DNA of 64,000 bases from Apodospora peruviana. Lineage: Eukaryota > Ascomycota > Sordariomycetes > Sordariales > Lasiosphaeriaceae. The first letter of the stretch is position 1; the number at the start of each line of letters is the position of its first letter. The notes under the pieces were generated by a model. The model did not search any database and was not told the DNA's origin. It worked only from the letters and a program-made list of their open reading frames with translations. The stretch lies in NCBI GenBank assembly GCA_033439685.1, contig JAUEDM010000005.1:1426001-1490000 (forward strand), given 5' to 3'. Position numbers and translations under genes: made by a program. Below are positions 1-11,072 of this stretch, piece by piece.

Positions 1-1981
1 ACATCTGCGATAGTTAGCAAGATTCGGTGCAAGCAATCACACTGATCAATGCTCAGGACCAAATTCAGACATGACTGTATCTTCTTCGCGTGAGCTCGGA
101 CATATGCTTGTCATTTTAAGTCGGAGATCATCATAAAATGGTGCCTGAAAAGACCAGCTTGAAGAGGTGAGCGCTCCAGGTACGTACCAGAGTTGCTGTT
201 GAACATGGCAAAGATACGTGGATCAAAATGTCGCGAGTATGTTCTGCAATATGTTAGCAGTAATTCGCCACAGCTATCACGGAATCATTTGTTCGGGGAA
301 AACATCAGATTAGGCATGAATGGTAGTTAAAATAGGTTATCCGCATCGGTAAACCCGGATAGGACTCGTCATCTGGAAATCATCATATGAAAGCACTGGG
401 CAGGGGAAGAAAAAAATAAACCTACAGGTGAAAGTATCGCAACAGCCGAGATATTGGGGCCGGATAACCATCCAACGGTCTGCAAAGGTCATGTCAGCAA
501 CAACTCGACTCGGGCAATGATAAGAGCGATTGAAAGCGATGCTGATCAGTGGACGAGGTTTTCTAGGCCTGTCGCAAAAGTGGCATATCTGCTCACGCGG
601 AATCGGAACCCAGTGCTACCATGTCATCATAGAAGCATATTGTGTATAGAGAACAGGAGATGATGGCTTACCAAGAGAACAAGCACCCGACATGTGACGA
701 GAATTGATGATCAGAGTTCGAAATTCTGCATGGCAGTCAGTACGTGAATGACACCCATGATAAGATGACAAGGGGGGTGGTATGTCAATCAGAAACAGCC
801 AATTGTTTTCTTCACGATTTTTCAGTCGGTAATTCCAACTTGCCGAAGCAAAGATGAATCATCATATTGACGGGGGTGCGCGGTGGGATTGTTTGTAGGG
901 AGAGAACTGACATGGTGTAATATTTTCACGTCGCATCAAGCGCGCTGGTCCTAAAGGTCATGGACAGCCACGACCATTGTCCGCCATATTCCTACCCGCC
1001 ATCCCGGATCGTGTAATCCACTCTGGCCGAACGTCCAGTCCAATATCGAAGAACGAGACCTGTATTTGCGCCTGTTAGCAATGAGTCATGATATCGTATG
1101 TAACCATGTGTTTTGTGCACTTGGCATCAAGCGTCTTTCGTCAGACTGACGTACAATTCTAGTTGCATTTCCACTAAATGGATCAAAGACTCTAGTTTGT
1201 TTGCGGTATGTGGTTGTCATCAGGGAAAGAGAGTGTGTTTGATGCCGTTTGGAGAATGAGAGATAGCAAACTTACCAGAGAGCGGATCGCTGGACCTCAA
1301 GGTTGCAGGCTTGAGGCGGATGGTGTGGGATGGGAGTTGTTTTTTTTTTCCCGAGCGTTGAGGTTTTGAAGCTGTAATTGTGGAGCAAGCAAAGTCTTCC
1401 GCGCCTGTGGGGTCTTTGACCGTTCGGCCCTACTCTAATCCAGATTGGTCAAGTTTAATGTCACGTGCCATCGCCTCTTCGGAGAGCACTCCGAATGGTT
1501 TTTTTTTATTTGGGTGCACAGCTGTCACTCAGGCCTACAAATCCCGCCAGCTGCCAGCCAAGAACTGGTCTGAACCTGAGATAAGACTCATGTTAAGTAC
1601 TTGGTTTCTCGGGCAAAGGAACATAGTAGGGCGCAGTCAAGAGACACGCTGGCCTGCGCAATCAGAAAACGACAATCCGACCACGGCACGTATGTTCCAT
1701 TCAGTGAACCGCCGTTATGGAAGAAGTATCTGGGCCTATATTGAGCCAAATTAATAGTAAGAGTAGATATTGAGTAAATGCCTATTTAAGCCAGTGAAAA
1801 ATGGGGGGGGAGGGGGGAATGTCTCTAAGAACATACCTTCTCATGCCCAATATCATGATAGGTATGGTCTGCAATAGGAAGTCTTGGTATAAGGGCGAAT
1901 AGCTTCTCCTTGATAACGAATTGACCCTGGTTTCGATGGTTGCACGTTCTAGGTCATTAAGCGCATGTTGTGCACTTGCCT
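1..1981. other. Region without a supported gene
   Basis: No reading frame here starts with ATG and looks like a known protein or a long conserved exon on either strand. The longest open frame (1380-1754, +) opens with GTG and resembles no family I know. There are simple tracts: a run of T near 1340 and a run of G near 1804. It may hold the regulatory or untranslated part of a gene lying to the left, but nothing shows this directly. Confidence 0.5.
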
Positions 1982-2400
1982 AACTGTTCCTCCGTCCAGC
2001 CGAGCAAGGCACCTTCCTCACAACATGTCCTGGGTAAAAAGACAAAGCATTATGGCCCCTTCTTGTACTGCATTTCCATGATAGACTTGAGAAGGAATAT
2101 AACTAGGTAGTTGTAAGTTGAAAAGAACTTGCTGTAATTACAGCATACTGTATGGCAGTCCAACTGTCCTCCATCTTAGCCTGGGGAGGCGCCTTCTTTA
2201 CATGTCCTGGGTAAAAAGACAGAGTATTATGCCCCATTCTATATTGTATTCCCATAATGAACATAAATATATTCCAGTGGAGAAGAACTTGAACTGTTCC
2301 TTCCTCACCAGCCGGGGAAGGCGCCTTCCTCATACCATGGACTGGGTGAAAAGACACACAACCATGGGCTCTTCCCACGATGGGCAGTGGCACTGCCTAT
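1982..2400. repeat. Three diverged tandem copies of a 120-180 bp unit
   Basis: Three copies start near 1982, 2161 and 2291. Each begins with AACTGT(T)CCT, continues through a GGC(A/G)CCTTC block, then an ATG(T/G)(C/A)CTGGGT(A/G)AAAAGACA block and a TT(C/A)TGG/TTATG block. Copies 1 and 2 are closest. Copy 3 is more diverged and shorter. The array lies about 1 kb upstream of the LINE and directly upstream of a decayed gene. It does not encode anything recognisable. It could be a satellite-like remnant or part of an older element. Confidence 0.7.
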
Positions 2401-2554
2401 GGCGCCTTCCCTCGATGGTGATACTGGGAAAAATCTGCGTCCCTGATGGAGAACTGCGAGCAAACTCTGCTCGATATTGTAAATCGTCAATGTCAACGTC
2501 AACGTCAATACTCGAATAACAGCACATTTCAAGTACCACTCTTTAAGACGTACA

Positions 2555-3330
2555 ATGCCTTCTTCAGTGAACCCAAAAAGCCGTTCCGCTCCCTCCCAGG
2601 GGGTCAAGCGACCAGCGGCCCAGAGCACTGGCCCGGCAAAGCGAGCCAAGCTTGCTACCATCGACTCCGATGACCAAGTCGCCATCGCCCACGACGATAA
2701 CGCCGATTATTCCGCCCCGATGGGTGAGAATAATGACGATGAAGCTGAATATTTCCCTGATATGGGCGAACAAGACGACGCCGACGAAGTTCACTACTTC
2801 GATCTTGGCGACGCTGACGAGAATAGCAATGACAAGATTGCTAACTATACATTTGATGTCGAGGTCCTTCTCCCATATGTGGACGTCTCCGACGCGAACG
2901 TCGGACGATTCGAGGCTCGTCTGAAGGCTGTCGTGGAGGACCTCTGCAAGTACTGCAGCGAGAACAGCTTTCACGCCAGGTAGCCCCTTGGCAGCCAGCT
3001 TTCACACATTCTTCAGCCACCAGGCCGAGATTATCTTTGACAAGTCCTGCCAATGGTTCCACGACAGACAAAATCTGTCCTGGGTAAGGAGTACCTAACT
3101 GTTGAGGACCTAAAGGAGCTACCGGAGTTCGAAATCAACTCGACCCGGACGCTCTAGGGAAATTACCTCAACATTGCCACCGAAAATAGGACCACTCGTG
3201 GCCTATACGGAGGCTCGTCCACTGCCCAAAAGGGGATCGAAAGTCGCGTAGACCATCTCGGACTATCGAAAAGAAGAGACCGACGGAGAATGGGCAGGCC
3301 CTCATCATCATCATCGTTTGAGCCGAGAAG
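2555..3330 (+). pseudogene. Decayed gene, possibly GIY-YIG-like hypothetical family
   Basis: A 142-codon open frame (2555-2983) opens with ATG and encodes a basic, Pro/Ala/Lys-rich start followed by a long acidic stretch. After a frame break, coding-like sequence continues (HQAEIIFDKSCQWFHDRQ, from about 3018), then shifts frame again, passes an in-frame stop near 3157, and shows the segment NYLNIATENRTTRGLYGGSS near 3170-3230. That segment resembles the Y-(I/V)-G-S core of fungal GIY-YIG-like hypothetical proteins. A 37-nt GT...AG gap at 2980-3016 would rejoin the first break but is too short for a normal fungal intron. I read the whole as an inactivated gene next to the LINE. The family assignment is tentative. 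Confidence 0.4.
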
Positions 3331-3415
3331 TCAACCAGTTCAGATCGATCTTTCGCAAATTTAAGGGGAGGTAGTCCTTTGAGAAGGTTGTACCTCCCTG
3401 TAGATTAGCGCCAAC

Positions 3416-4740
3416 ATGGTGGCGACGCAGGGCGAAATCATGGTCAACACGTCCGACCAGCTAACGCCGCCCCGACGACCAACGCGCAACGCGAAACCGA
3501 GCGCGAAAGTACCCGAAGCCATGCAATCGCTCGAAGACGCGACAACTATATCAACAAGAAATAGCAGCGACACCATGCGGCCCGCGACATCGGAAGACAA
3601 CACGTATACTGGGAGGCGGGACTGGAACGAACAACGTGGCAGAGACAGGAAAGTCGGCACTTCAGAAGCTCTTGGAGGCGATCAATGAACAACGAGACGA
3701 GATGCGCGTTATAGTTAAATGGCAAGGAAATACGATCCGCGAACTTTGCGCAGTGGTGACCAGACAGCAAAACACGATTGAAGAACTGAACCGTCAGCTC
3801 CGCCAGGTAGAAAACGCGCTGGTAGACACTAAGGCCCTCGCTCGCAACCCGACCGTTTCTACTTCAGCTGAAACGAGCCCAGGGTATCGTACGCCGATGT
3901 TGCCCGGACGCGACCGGCGAGCCAACCTAGCGGGTTAGGCACTCTTTCTCTGTCGAATACAATGCCTACAGCCGTTACGGACACCCTGTTCTGTACTGTC
4001 AATACATCCAGGGTGGAGGAAAGGGAAAAGGGAAAGGACCAGGTGGCAGAGATCAGGAAGGCAATAGAGACATAAATCCAAACTCGTGAGAATCAGGGAA
4101 CCTGGCGCTGTGCAGCAGTAGTGAGGGAAGCTCGGAACCCGGATCGAGTTAAAATAATCTGCAGAGACGAAAATGAGGTGCAAATTGTCAAGGACGCAGC
4201 ACAGAAGATTCCGGTCCCTGGAGTGCGGGTACTCAGAGACCAACTGTACCCGATCAGAGTCGACAACGCCAACCGAACTGCAGTCCTCGATACGGAGGGA
4301 ATATCCTCCCGGGAGCAACGGAAGCGCTAGGAGCAGAGAACGAAGTCAATATCGCAAAGATTGCCTGGCTTAGCAGAAAGGACGTAGGCAAAGCATATGG
4401 TTCGATGGTCGTGTATGTCACGAAGGGCAGCGATGCCAGACGGCTCTTAGACAGCCATTACTTCCACTTAGCGGGAGAATCTGCTTATACATCCGTGTTT
4501 ACTCCCCAAGTTGGCCCAACCCAGTGCTACAACTGTCAGGAGATAGGCCATAAGGCCTTCGCCTGTAAGAAGCCGCAGACATGCGGCAGGTGTGCAGCAC
4601 AGGGGCATCACCACAAGACCTGTCAAAGCGCGGTGGTGAAATGCATGTTGTGCAAAGGACCGCACAAGTCCTTCAGCAAGAACTGTCGAGTGCGCTGGCT
4701 ACACAATGAAACCCAGAAGGCTCGAGATCCTTCAGCTTAA
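3416..4740 (+). pseudogene. LINE ORF1 (gag-like, CCHC), frameshifted
   Basis: Reading starts at ATG 3416 (MVATQGEIMVNT) and moves between frames at about 3640, 3940-4120 and 4330. A heptad-rich segment (about 3690-3830) looks like a short coiled coil, as in many LINE ORF1 proteins. The last part (4405-4740) has three zinc knuckles: CYNCQEIGHKAFAC, CGRCAAQGHHHKTC and CMLCKGPHKSFSKNC, at about 4525-4695. ORF1 proteins bind element RNA. The end of ORF1 (TAA at 4738-4740) overlaps the start of ORF2 (ATG 4706) in another frame, a common LINE arrangement. Several frame breaks make this copy non-functional. Confidence 0.75.
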
Positions 4741-7700
4741 TGTTCACAAACGGAGCGAGGTACAGCAGAGTCTGCTGAACGATGAGAGGCTCAAGCGATA
4801 TGCAGCGTTAGTAATCGCTGAACCATATGCAAGAATGATTGACGACTCAGTAGTAACGGTCCCGATGGGCCACCACAATTGGACGAAGCTGATCCAACGA
4901 CGAGACGAGACTCTATTTGGCCAATTCGAAGCATCCTATGGATACGAAGCGATATGGAAGCCGAGCAGATTCCAGTGCCTTCGGCAGACCTTACTGCAGC
5001 ACGGATCCAGCTGCATGACCGGGCAGTATTGGTAGTCTCAGTCTACGTGGAGGGTGGTAATAATGAAGCATTAGAAGCAGCGGTGAGAGAACTCGACCAG
5101 ATAATTAGGAGGTTTCGAAATGGAGGAGGCACTAGAACGGATGTCATCCTAGCAGGGGATTTCAACCGCCATGACCAGCTCTGGGGAGGGGACGATGTTT
5201 CGCCATTAAGACAAGGGGAAGGAGATCTTATCATCAACCTTATGGACGAGCATTCCTCTGCAGCCTCCTCCCAAGAGGAACGAAGACATGGCAGTCAGGT
5301 AACGCATAAAGTACGATCGACCTGGTGCTAGCCTCGGCAGAACTTGCAGACCAGCTACTCAGATGCTCGATCCATCCTTGTGACCATGGTTCAGACCACC
5401 GAGCGATCGAGACGGCATTCGACATCGCAGTAGAAGATCGACCAGTGGAGACGAGGTTCCTCTTCAAAAATGCTCCTTGGGCGGACATCAGAACCAAGGT
5501 GACATCCGACCTTGAACATGTGCCTTGGGGCGGCAGCGTTCTACAGCAGACAGACCGACTAATGGCAGTGGTGAACGAGGCAGTCTTTAACCTAACACCC
5601 ACAGCCAAGCCTTCACCGTACGCCAAGAGGTGGTGGACGGCAGACCTGACACGGCTCCGCCAAATATACACGTTCTGGAGAAACCAGGCAAGAGCTCGAC
5701 GGAGGAAAGGCCAAACAGCACCAGATTTGGAACAGCGAGCAAAGACTGCCGCGAAAGAGTATCATGATGCAATCCGCAAACAGAAAAGCTCGCATTGGAA
5801 CGACTTCCTGGCCGATGATGCTAACATCTGGCAAGCAACGAAATATCTGCAAACTGGCAGCAGCGTAATGGGTGACAAAATACCCCCGCTGACACGAAAT
5901 GACGGCACTGTTACTGAGAGCAAAGCAGCTCAAGCACAGTAGCTCCTAGTTACGTTCTTCCCACCTCTGCCCGCGAGAATCGAAGACGAGGGACAACTAC
6001 CTCTGCGGACACCAGTACCAATGCCAGACCTGACGATGGAAGAGGTGGAAGCAAAGGTTGTGTCTGCCAAACCATGGAAGGCGCCTGGGGAAGACGGCCT
6101 ACCGGCAATGGTGTGGAAACAGCTCTGGCCAGCAGTGAAGGACAGAGTGCTTGATGCAGGAAAAGCTGGCTAACAAATGTGGCTGGTGGCTAGCTTGATT
6201 GATGACGGTGGCTGGCTGGCTGGCGCATGCTAGCGCACAGGCCAAGCACTAGATAGATTAGATAAGCCGTAGCGCAGGGTACACACTTCTTAAGGAAGTG
6301 CAAGCCCTGCAATATTCTCTTCTAATACATCATCCTTTCCCTACCACAACCCATACTGCATTAATAGCTATATTCGTTGTACTGGGAAGTACGCCATCAG
6401 TGCTCTACTTGTTCCAGACCTCGCTTCGAGATGGCGACATTCCTAGCCAGTGGAGGAACGCCAAGATTATCCCACTGAAAAGCCGGGGAAGAGTGACTAT
6501 ACTCTGGCCAAATCGTGGAGACCCATCTCCTTGCTCTCTACGCTAGGCAAGGTGCTGGAGGCAGTCGTTGCGGAACGCATATCATACGCTGTGGAGACTT
6601 TTGGTCTTCTACCTGCTAACCACTTTGGGGCTAGAAAGAGACGTTCAACCGAACAGGCCCTCCTCCTGTTGCAAGAACAGATCTACAAAGCGTGGAGGTG
6701 CAGGAAAGCACTCAGCCTGATTAGCTTTGACATTAAAGGGGCATATAACGGGTCTTCAAGGACAGACTCCTCCAGAGACTTCGATCAAGAGGTATACCAG
6801 AAATCCTGGTTAGGTGGATTGATGCATTCTGTTCCAGGCGTACAGCGACCATTGTCGTAAATGGATTTATGTCTGAAAGGCAAGAGTTGCCTCAGGCAGG
6901 TCTCCCGCAAGGATCGCCGTTATCTCCGATATTGTTCATCTTCTTCAACGCAGATCTAGTTCAACACAAAATTGACGCGATGGAGGGGCAATAGCCTTTA
7001 TTGACGACTACACAGCCTGGGTGACAGGTCCTTCAGCAGAATCCAACCGCGCAGGCATCCAAGCTATTATAGAAAGAACCTTAGATTGGGAACGCCGGAG
7101 TGGCGCCCAGTTCGAAGGCGAGAAGTCAGCCATCATACACTTCACAAGGACTAAGGCGCGATTTTCGGAGGCTCCGTATACTATCAAAGGAGAGATAGTC
7201 AAACCCAAAGACAGTGCAAAGATCCTGGGGGGTTATTATGGACTGCGAACTCCGCTATAAGCAGCATATGGCCAGGACAGCAGCCAAGGGTCTTGCAGCG
7301 GCCTTAGCTTTGAAGAGATTGTAGATGCTCTCTCCACGGACAGCGAGACAGCTATCCACGGTCACGGTCGCCCCTGTCATGGACTACGCTGCAAACATCT
7401 GGATGCACGCGTGCGGGGAAAAGGCGCTGAGTTGGCTAAACAGGGCACAGAAGATCGGGGCTCTGGCTATCACAGGGGCTTTTCGAACAGTAGCAACGGC
7501 TATGGCAGAAGCGGAAGCCAGCATTCCTTCGATACGAGAACGTCATGCCCAGAGGGCAGCTAGATTATGGATCAATACCCATACACTGCCCGGGACATTG
7601 GGAGCCACGTCTACAGATAAGATATGAACAAGACCGGAAGACGGCAGCCGAAGTAGTGAGCAAAGCAACAGGCATTGTGATCGCTACTGGCGTGTCTGTA

Positions 7701-8609
7701 AAGAGAGGGATGGTTGGTATGGGCAGCTGTGTACGGGACACCCTCTTCCATAGGACGGATGAAGCAGCGACAAAACAGGCGGTAACCATTGGAACAATGG
7801 AAGAGCAGAATCCGTATACCGCAGAATTACTGGCTATAGCAACGGCCTTGCAGAACGTGTCACCGACCGTCTGTCACAGACATATCACAATTTTCACAAG
7901 GAACCAATCGGCGCTGAGAGCAATTGGTCAACCGCAGCAGCAGTCAGGTCAAGTTACGATACGACAAATATACGAGTCAACCAAACTGCTGAACCAAAGA
8001 GGTAACTCAGTGGTCTTCCAGCGGGTACCAACAGACAATGACTTTTCACTTGGATCTGAAGCAAAAGCAGCAGCATAAAGGGCAACAAAGCGAGGGCATG
8101 CGCCATACCTCCACGTACAGCACGCCAAGTTAACTGCCATTAGACTAGCAACGACCAAGCAACAGCGAACAAGGCTCCCGGGAGGGGTGGGCAAGTTCTC
8201 AAAGATCATTGATGTGGCGCTCCCGGGCAGACACACGCACGACCTGTACGACAAGCTGAAGCGAAAAGAGGCCTGTGTACTGGCACAACTCCGGACAGGT
8301 TTGGCGAGATTGAACAGATTTCTATATAGAATCAGGGCAGCTGAATCCGACCTATGTGATTGCGGTCACGCGAGGGAAACCGTGGATCACTTCCTGCTAC
8401 GATGCGTAAGATGGACGGCTCTACGAGAAGGTATGCTGCAATGTACAACGACAAGACGGGGGAGTCTCTCGTTCTATCTGGGAGGAAAAGCGCCATCGGA
8501 CCCAAAGAAATGGTCGCCAGACATGAAGGCAGTTCGGGCAACGATCAAGTATACCATGTCAATAGGAAGACTGGATTTGGATGCACAGAGAATAGATGCA
8601 TCGCAGTAA
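4706..8609 (+). pseudogene. LINE ORF2 (APE-RT-RNase H), broken
   Basis: APE endonuclease motifs are visible: LQLNV (4730s), IAEPY (about 4815), LAGDFNRHDQLWGG (about 5150) and SDHRAIE (about 5390), with a frameshift near 4990-5040. Reverse transcriptase follows: RPISLLSTLGK (about 6515), FDIKGAYNG (motif A, about 6727), LPQGSPLSPILF (motif B, about 6905) and FIDDY (motif C, about 6997). An RNase H-like region (about 7670-8080) contains YTAELLAIATAL and TRNQSAL. A C-terminal segment has CDCGHARETVDHFLLRC (about 8355). There are stops near 5941 and 7259 and several single-base shifts. A 247 bp insertion lies at 6152-6398. No complete ORF remains. Confidence 0.8.
6152..6398. mobile_element. Small nested insertion inside the LINE RT
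   Basis: About 247 bp of unrelated sequence separates two RT segments. The hexamer AGTGCT stands on both sides (6146-6151 and 6399-6404), as expected for a target-site duplication. Removing one AGTGCT and the insert joins ...VKDRV directly to LYLFQ... in frame, exactly where RT homology resumes. The insert is non-coding, has a GGCTGG-rich part and no clear long terminal inverted repeats (only GATG/CATC at the ends). It could be a MITE or a SINE-like element. The class is not resolved. Confidence 0.7.
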
Positions 8610-8857
8610 GAGAACTTGACCAAGGGGCCCACGTAGCCTCAACCAGCAGATCCTGCTTTAGCTGCTGAAGATAGGACGCTGAACACTTGGAGAATATAAA
8701 CTCCCAGACGATCTGCTAATAATACGACAAGAGGCGTTGGGTGGTCTAAAGGTGAAAAAGTAGAGGGCTTGGACGAGACAATAGCAGAATTGGATGAACC
8801 GAATGAGGTTAGCGTGCATAGGCCCTTTAGGCTTAGTGCCTCCGGGCGAAATAAATT

Positions 8858-8877
8858 CCATCCATCCATCCATCCAT
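8858..8877 (+). repeat. (CCAT)5 tail of the LINE
   Basis: Five perfect CCAT units follow AAATT and mark the 3' end of the LINE. Short tandem repeats instead of poly(A) are a known 3' end type for several non-LTR elements. The sequence after it belongs to the 5' flank of the DNA glycosylase gene. Confidence 0.8.
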
Positions 8878-8887
8878 GCTCCTTCAA

Positions 8888-8906
8888 CCTTGGAGATCTC
8901 AGATAT
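8888..8906. promoter_or_regulatory. 19-bp motif also found upstream of the cupin gene
   Basis: CCTTGGAGATCTCAGATAT lies 32 bp upstream of the FPG1 start codon. The identical 19-mer occurs at 11974-11992, about 290 bp upstream of the divergent cupin gene. Inside is the palindrome GAGATCTC. A shared regulatory site or a short duplicated fragment are both possible. Confidence 0.35.
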
Positions 8907-8938
8907 TTCCAGTTATCTCCAAGAGCGCCTTCAACACG

Positions 8939-10388
8939 ATGCCTGAAATTGCAGAAAGTAAGCAGGAGATGAATTGAGACGACTTTGGTCAATTCCACCG
9001 CTAACCGAGTCTTGCACCAAAAGTTGCCCGAGCCGTCCACTTTTTCCGTGTTTACTTGGTGGGTAAGACAATTAAGCATGCCACCGCCATAGAAGATGCC
9101 AATGTGTTTGGTAAGGCCGGCACTACGGGGCCAGAATTTGCTGCCGCCATGACCGGGAAGAAGGTTTGTCTGCTTCTGCTTTAATTTCCAGCTATACATA
9201 CTGACTCCATCATAGGTCCTTTCAGCCGGAAGCCAAGGGAAATATTTCTGGTTAGTTAACCAGGACACTCTTGGTGGTCCAAGAGGCTAACTTATAGCCA
9301 GGCTTGTCCTGGATATCCCCCCTCATCCCGTTTTCCATTTCGGCATGACAGGTTGGGTGCATATTAAAGGTGACCGGACAGCCTACACAAATTACTACAA
9401 GAAGATGAAACCGGAAGAGCTTGATATGTGGCCACCCAAGTTCTGGAAATTCCAGCTAAAGACAGACGACGATTCCCCGGTGGAGGTTGCGTTCACGGAT
9501 CCTCGGCGATTCGGCCGGGTCCGTCTGGTTGACTGCCCTGGAGAATCCATCCGACAGCACTCGCCTCTTGTTGAGAACGGGCCGGATCCCGTGGTCGATA
9601 CAGATATTTTTACCGAAGAATTCCTGAAGAACAAAATGCGATCCCGGCATGTGCCGGTCAAGGCGCTCTTACTTGACCAGGCCTTCATCAGCGGCATTGG
9701 CAACTGGGTTGGCGACGAAGTGCTCTATCATGCGAAACTTCATCCCGAGCAGTACTGCGATGAGTTCAATGATGATCAGATCACGGATCTCTACAAGTCA
9801 ATTCGATATGTCTGCCAATTGGCTGTCGACAAACTGGGGGACTCTGACCAATTCCCTGAACATTGGCTGTTCAATTACCGATGGGGCAAGGGAAAAAAGG
9901 GTGCAGCTGGTGCGCTTCCGAACGGCGAGAAATTGGCGTTCCTCACGGTGGGAGGGAGGACAAGCTGCTACGCTCCAAACATTCAGAAAAAGACCGGCCG
10001 AGTTGTACCGGGCGTCGAGGAGGAACCTCTCGGTGCTGACATAGGAGCCAGACCGAAGAAGGCATCGAAGACGAAGTTGTCGAAGGGCGTCAAGATTGAA
10101 CCTGTCGAATCTGAAGAAGAGGAGTCGAAATCGAAGAAATCATCTAAGCAGAAGGTTGATAAAGCTGCTAAGGCTGTCAAGAAGGAAGCCCCAGCACCAA
10201 AGAACAAGAGGAAGGCGGAGGAAGCAGAAGAGGAAGAGGCGGAGGAAGAGAAACCTAAACCGGCTAAGAAAGGCAAAACATCATCAACCAAGAAGGGTGC
10301 CGTTGCTAATGGCGGCGATCTGGAGGAAGGGAAGACAACAGAGAGCATGGCTGCGAGGCGCCGTTCGGGGAGGTTGCAAGCAAAGTAA
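8939..10388 (+). CDS. FPG1: Formamidopyrimidine-DNA glycosylase (Fpg, fungal/plant type)
   Basis: Model: join(8939..8957, 9024..9163, 9216..9250, 9302..10388), 426 residues. The introns are 66, 52 and 51 nt with GT...AG ends, and the last has a GGCTAAC branch site. The enzyme excises oxidised purines such as FapyG from DNA (base excision repair) in the nucleus. The protein starts MPEIAE, giving the catalytic Pro-2 and Glu-3 of the Fpg/Nei family after Met removal. HFGMTGW, FTDPRRFGRVR, LLDQAFISGIGNWVGDEVLY and FLTVGGRTSCY match the conserved H2TH and DNA-binding regions. The usual zinc finger is absent, as in plant and fungal Fpg. The last 100 or so residues are Lys/Glu-rich and probably act in nuclear localisation or DNA contact. 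A LINE sits about 61 bp upstream of the start codon, so the native promoter may be displaced. Confidence 0.92.
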
Positions 10389-11072
10389 GCATGACCTAAC
10401 AATGTTGCGGCTCCAGATCACCGTGACGATGATACAAGTCGCGGTGTCAGCCATGTCACGATATGTACAGATACCCCACGAAAAAAGGTACGATTGCAGC
10501 AAGTACATTTGGTATGGCCAAATGAGGCTCGTTGGTCTATAAGGTGTTTTGCGTTGAGGTGGTCTCGGGGGGCTGTAGGAAACGTCTCACCAAACTGCAG
10601 GGACTCCTTTGCCATGATCTGGAAAGCTTAGTGCAAGTACATTCTAAGGCTTTATTTAGATAAGAAATCACGTATTATTATACCAAGTACAAACCTGATA
10701 TTCAATTTACTTAAAGGTATATTTTAAGCTTACTAGGAGTATACTAACTCTGCTATCAAAGCATTAGGATTCTCATTATAGGCGCTGTAGTAAGACAAAT
10801 ACCTACAGTAATGTGTGGCGGACACAACGGCTATTTCTTATACAAATAGGGTTTTAAATCCTAGTAGAGGTGTACTTCGGGTCGTGGTTATATATAGCGT
10901 TACAGTTTGGTAAGACATTTTCTCCAGTCCCGTTAGACCACCTCTTTGCGTTTTAATAGTCAATTTCTGTTGTTGGCAATAGGGACGACAACGATACCGA
11001 GTCGAGATAAATATCGCGGTTTGCGGATCAAGATATGATATTTACATCACCACTTGGATCTCCCAGACGACC
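10389..11072. other. Intergenic, partly AT-rich
   Basis: This is the space between convergent FPG1 and the cupin gene. From about 10620 to 10920 the sequence is clearly richer in A/T than its surroundings and has no frame of note. It may be a worn repeat or a 3' flanking region. No gene is supported. Confidence 0.5.

Larger units (their letters stand above)
3360..8877 (+). mobile_element. Tad-like LINE (non-LTR retrotransposon), degenerate copy
   Basis: The element shows, in order, an ORF1 with coiled coil and three CCHC knuckles, an ORF2 with APE-type endonuclease, reverse transcriptase, RNase H and a C-terminal zinc-binding segment, and a 3' end of five CCAT units (8858-8877). The order is that of Tad-type fungal LINEs. 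The 5' boundary is approximate; the first sequence I assign to it lies between the decayed gene and the ORF1 start at 3416. Both ORFs are broken by indels and stops, and a 247 bp nested insertion interrupts the RT. The copy should be immobile. Its 3' end is about 61 bp upstream of the DNA glycosylase start codon. No clear target-site duplication was found by eye. Confidence 0.85.

Noticed and set aside
1380..1754. Open frame of 124 codons
   Set aside because: It opens with GTG rather than ATG, has no family similarity and no consistent exon context.
2980..3016. Possible intron in the decayed gene
   Set aside because: It has GT...AG ends but is 37 nt, shorter than other introns here, and further frame breaks follow. 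A frameshift is more likely.
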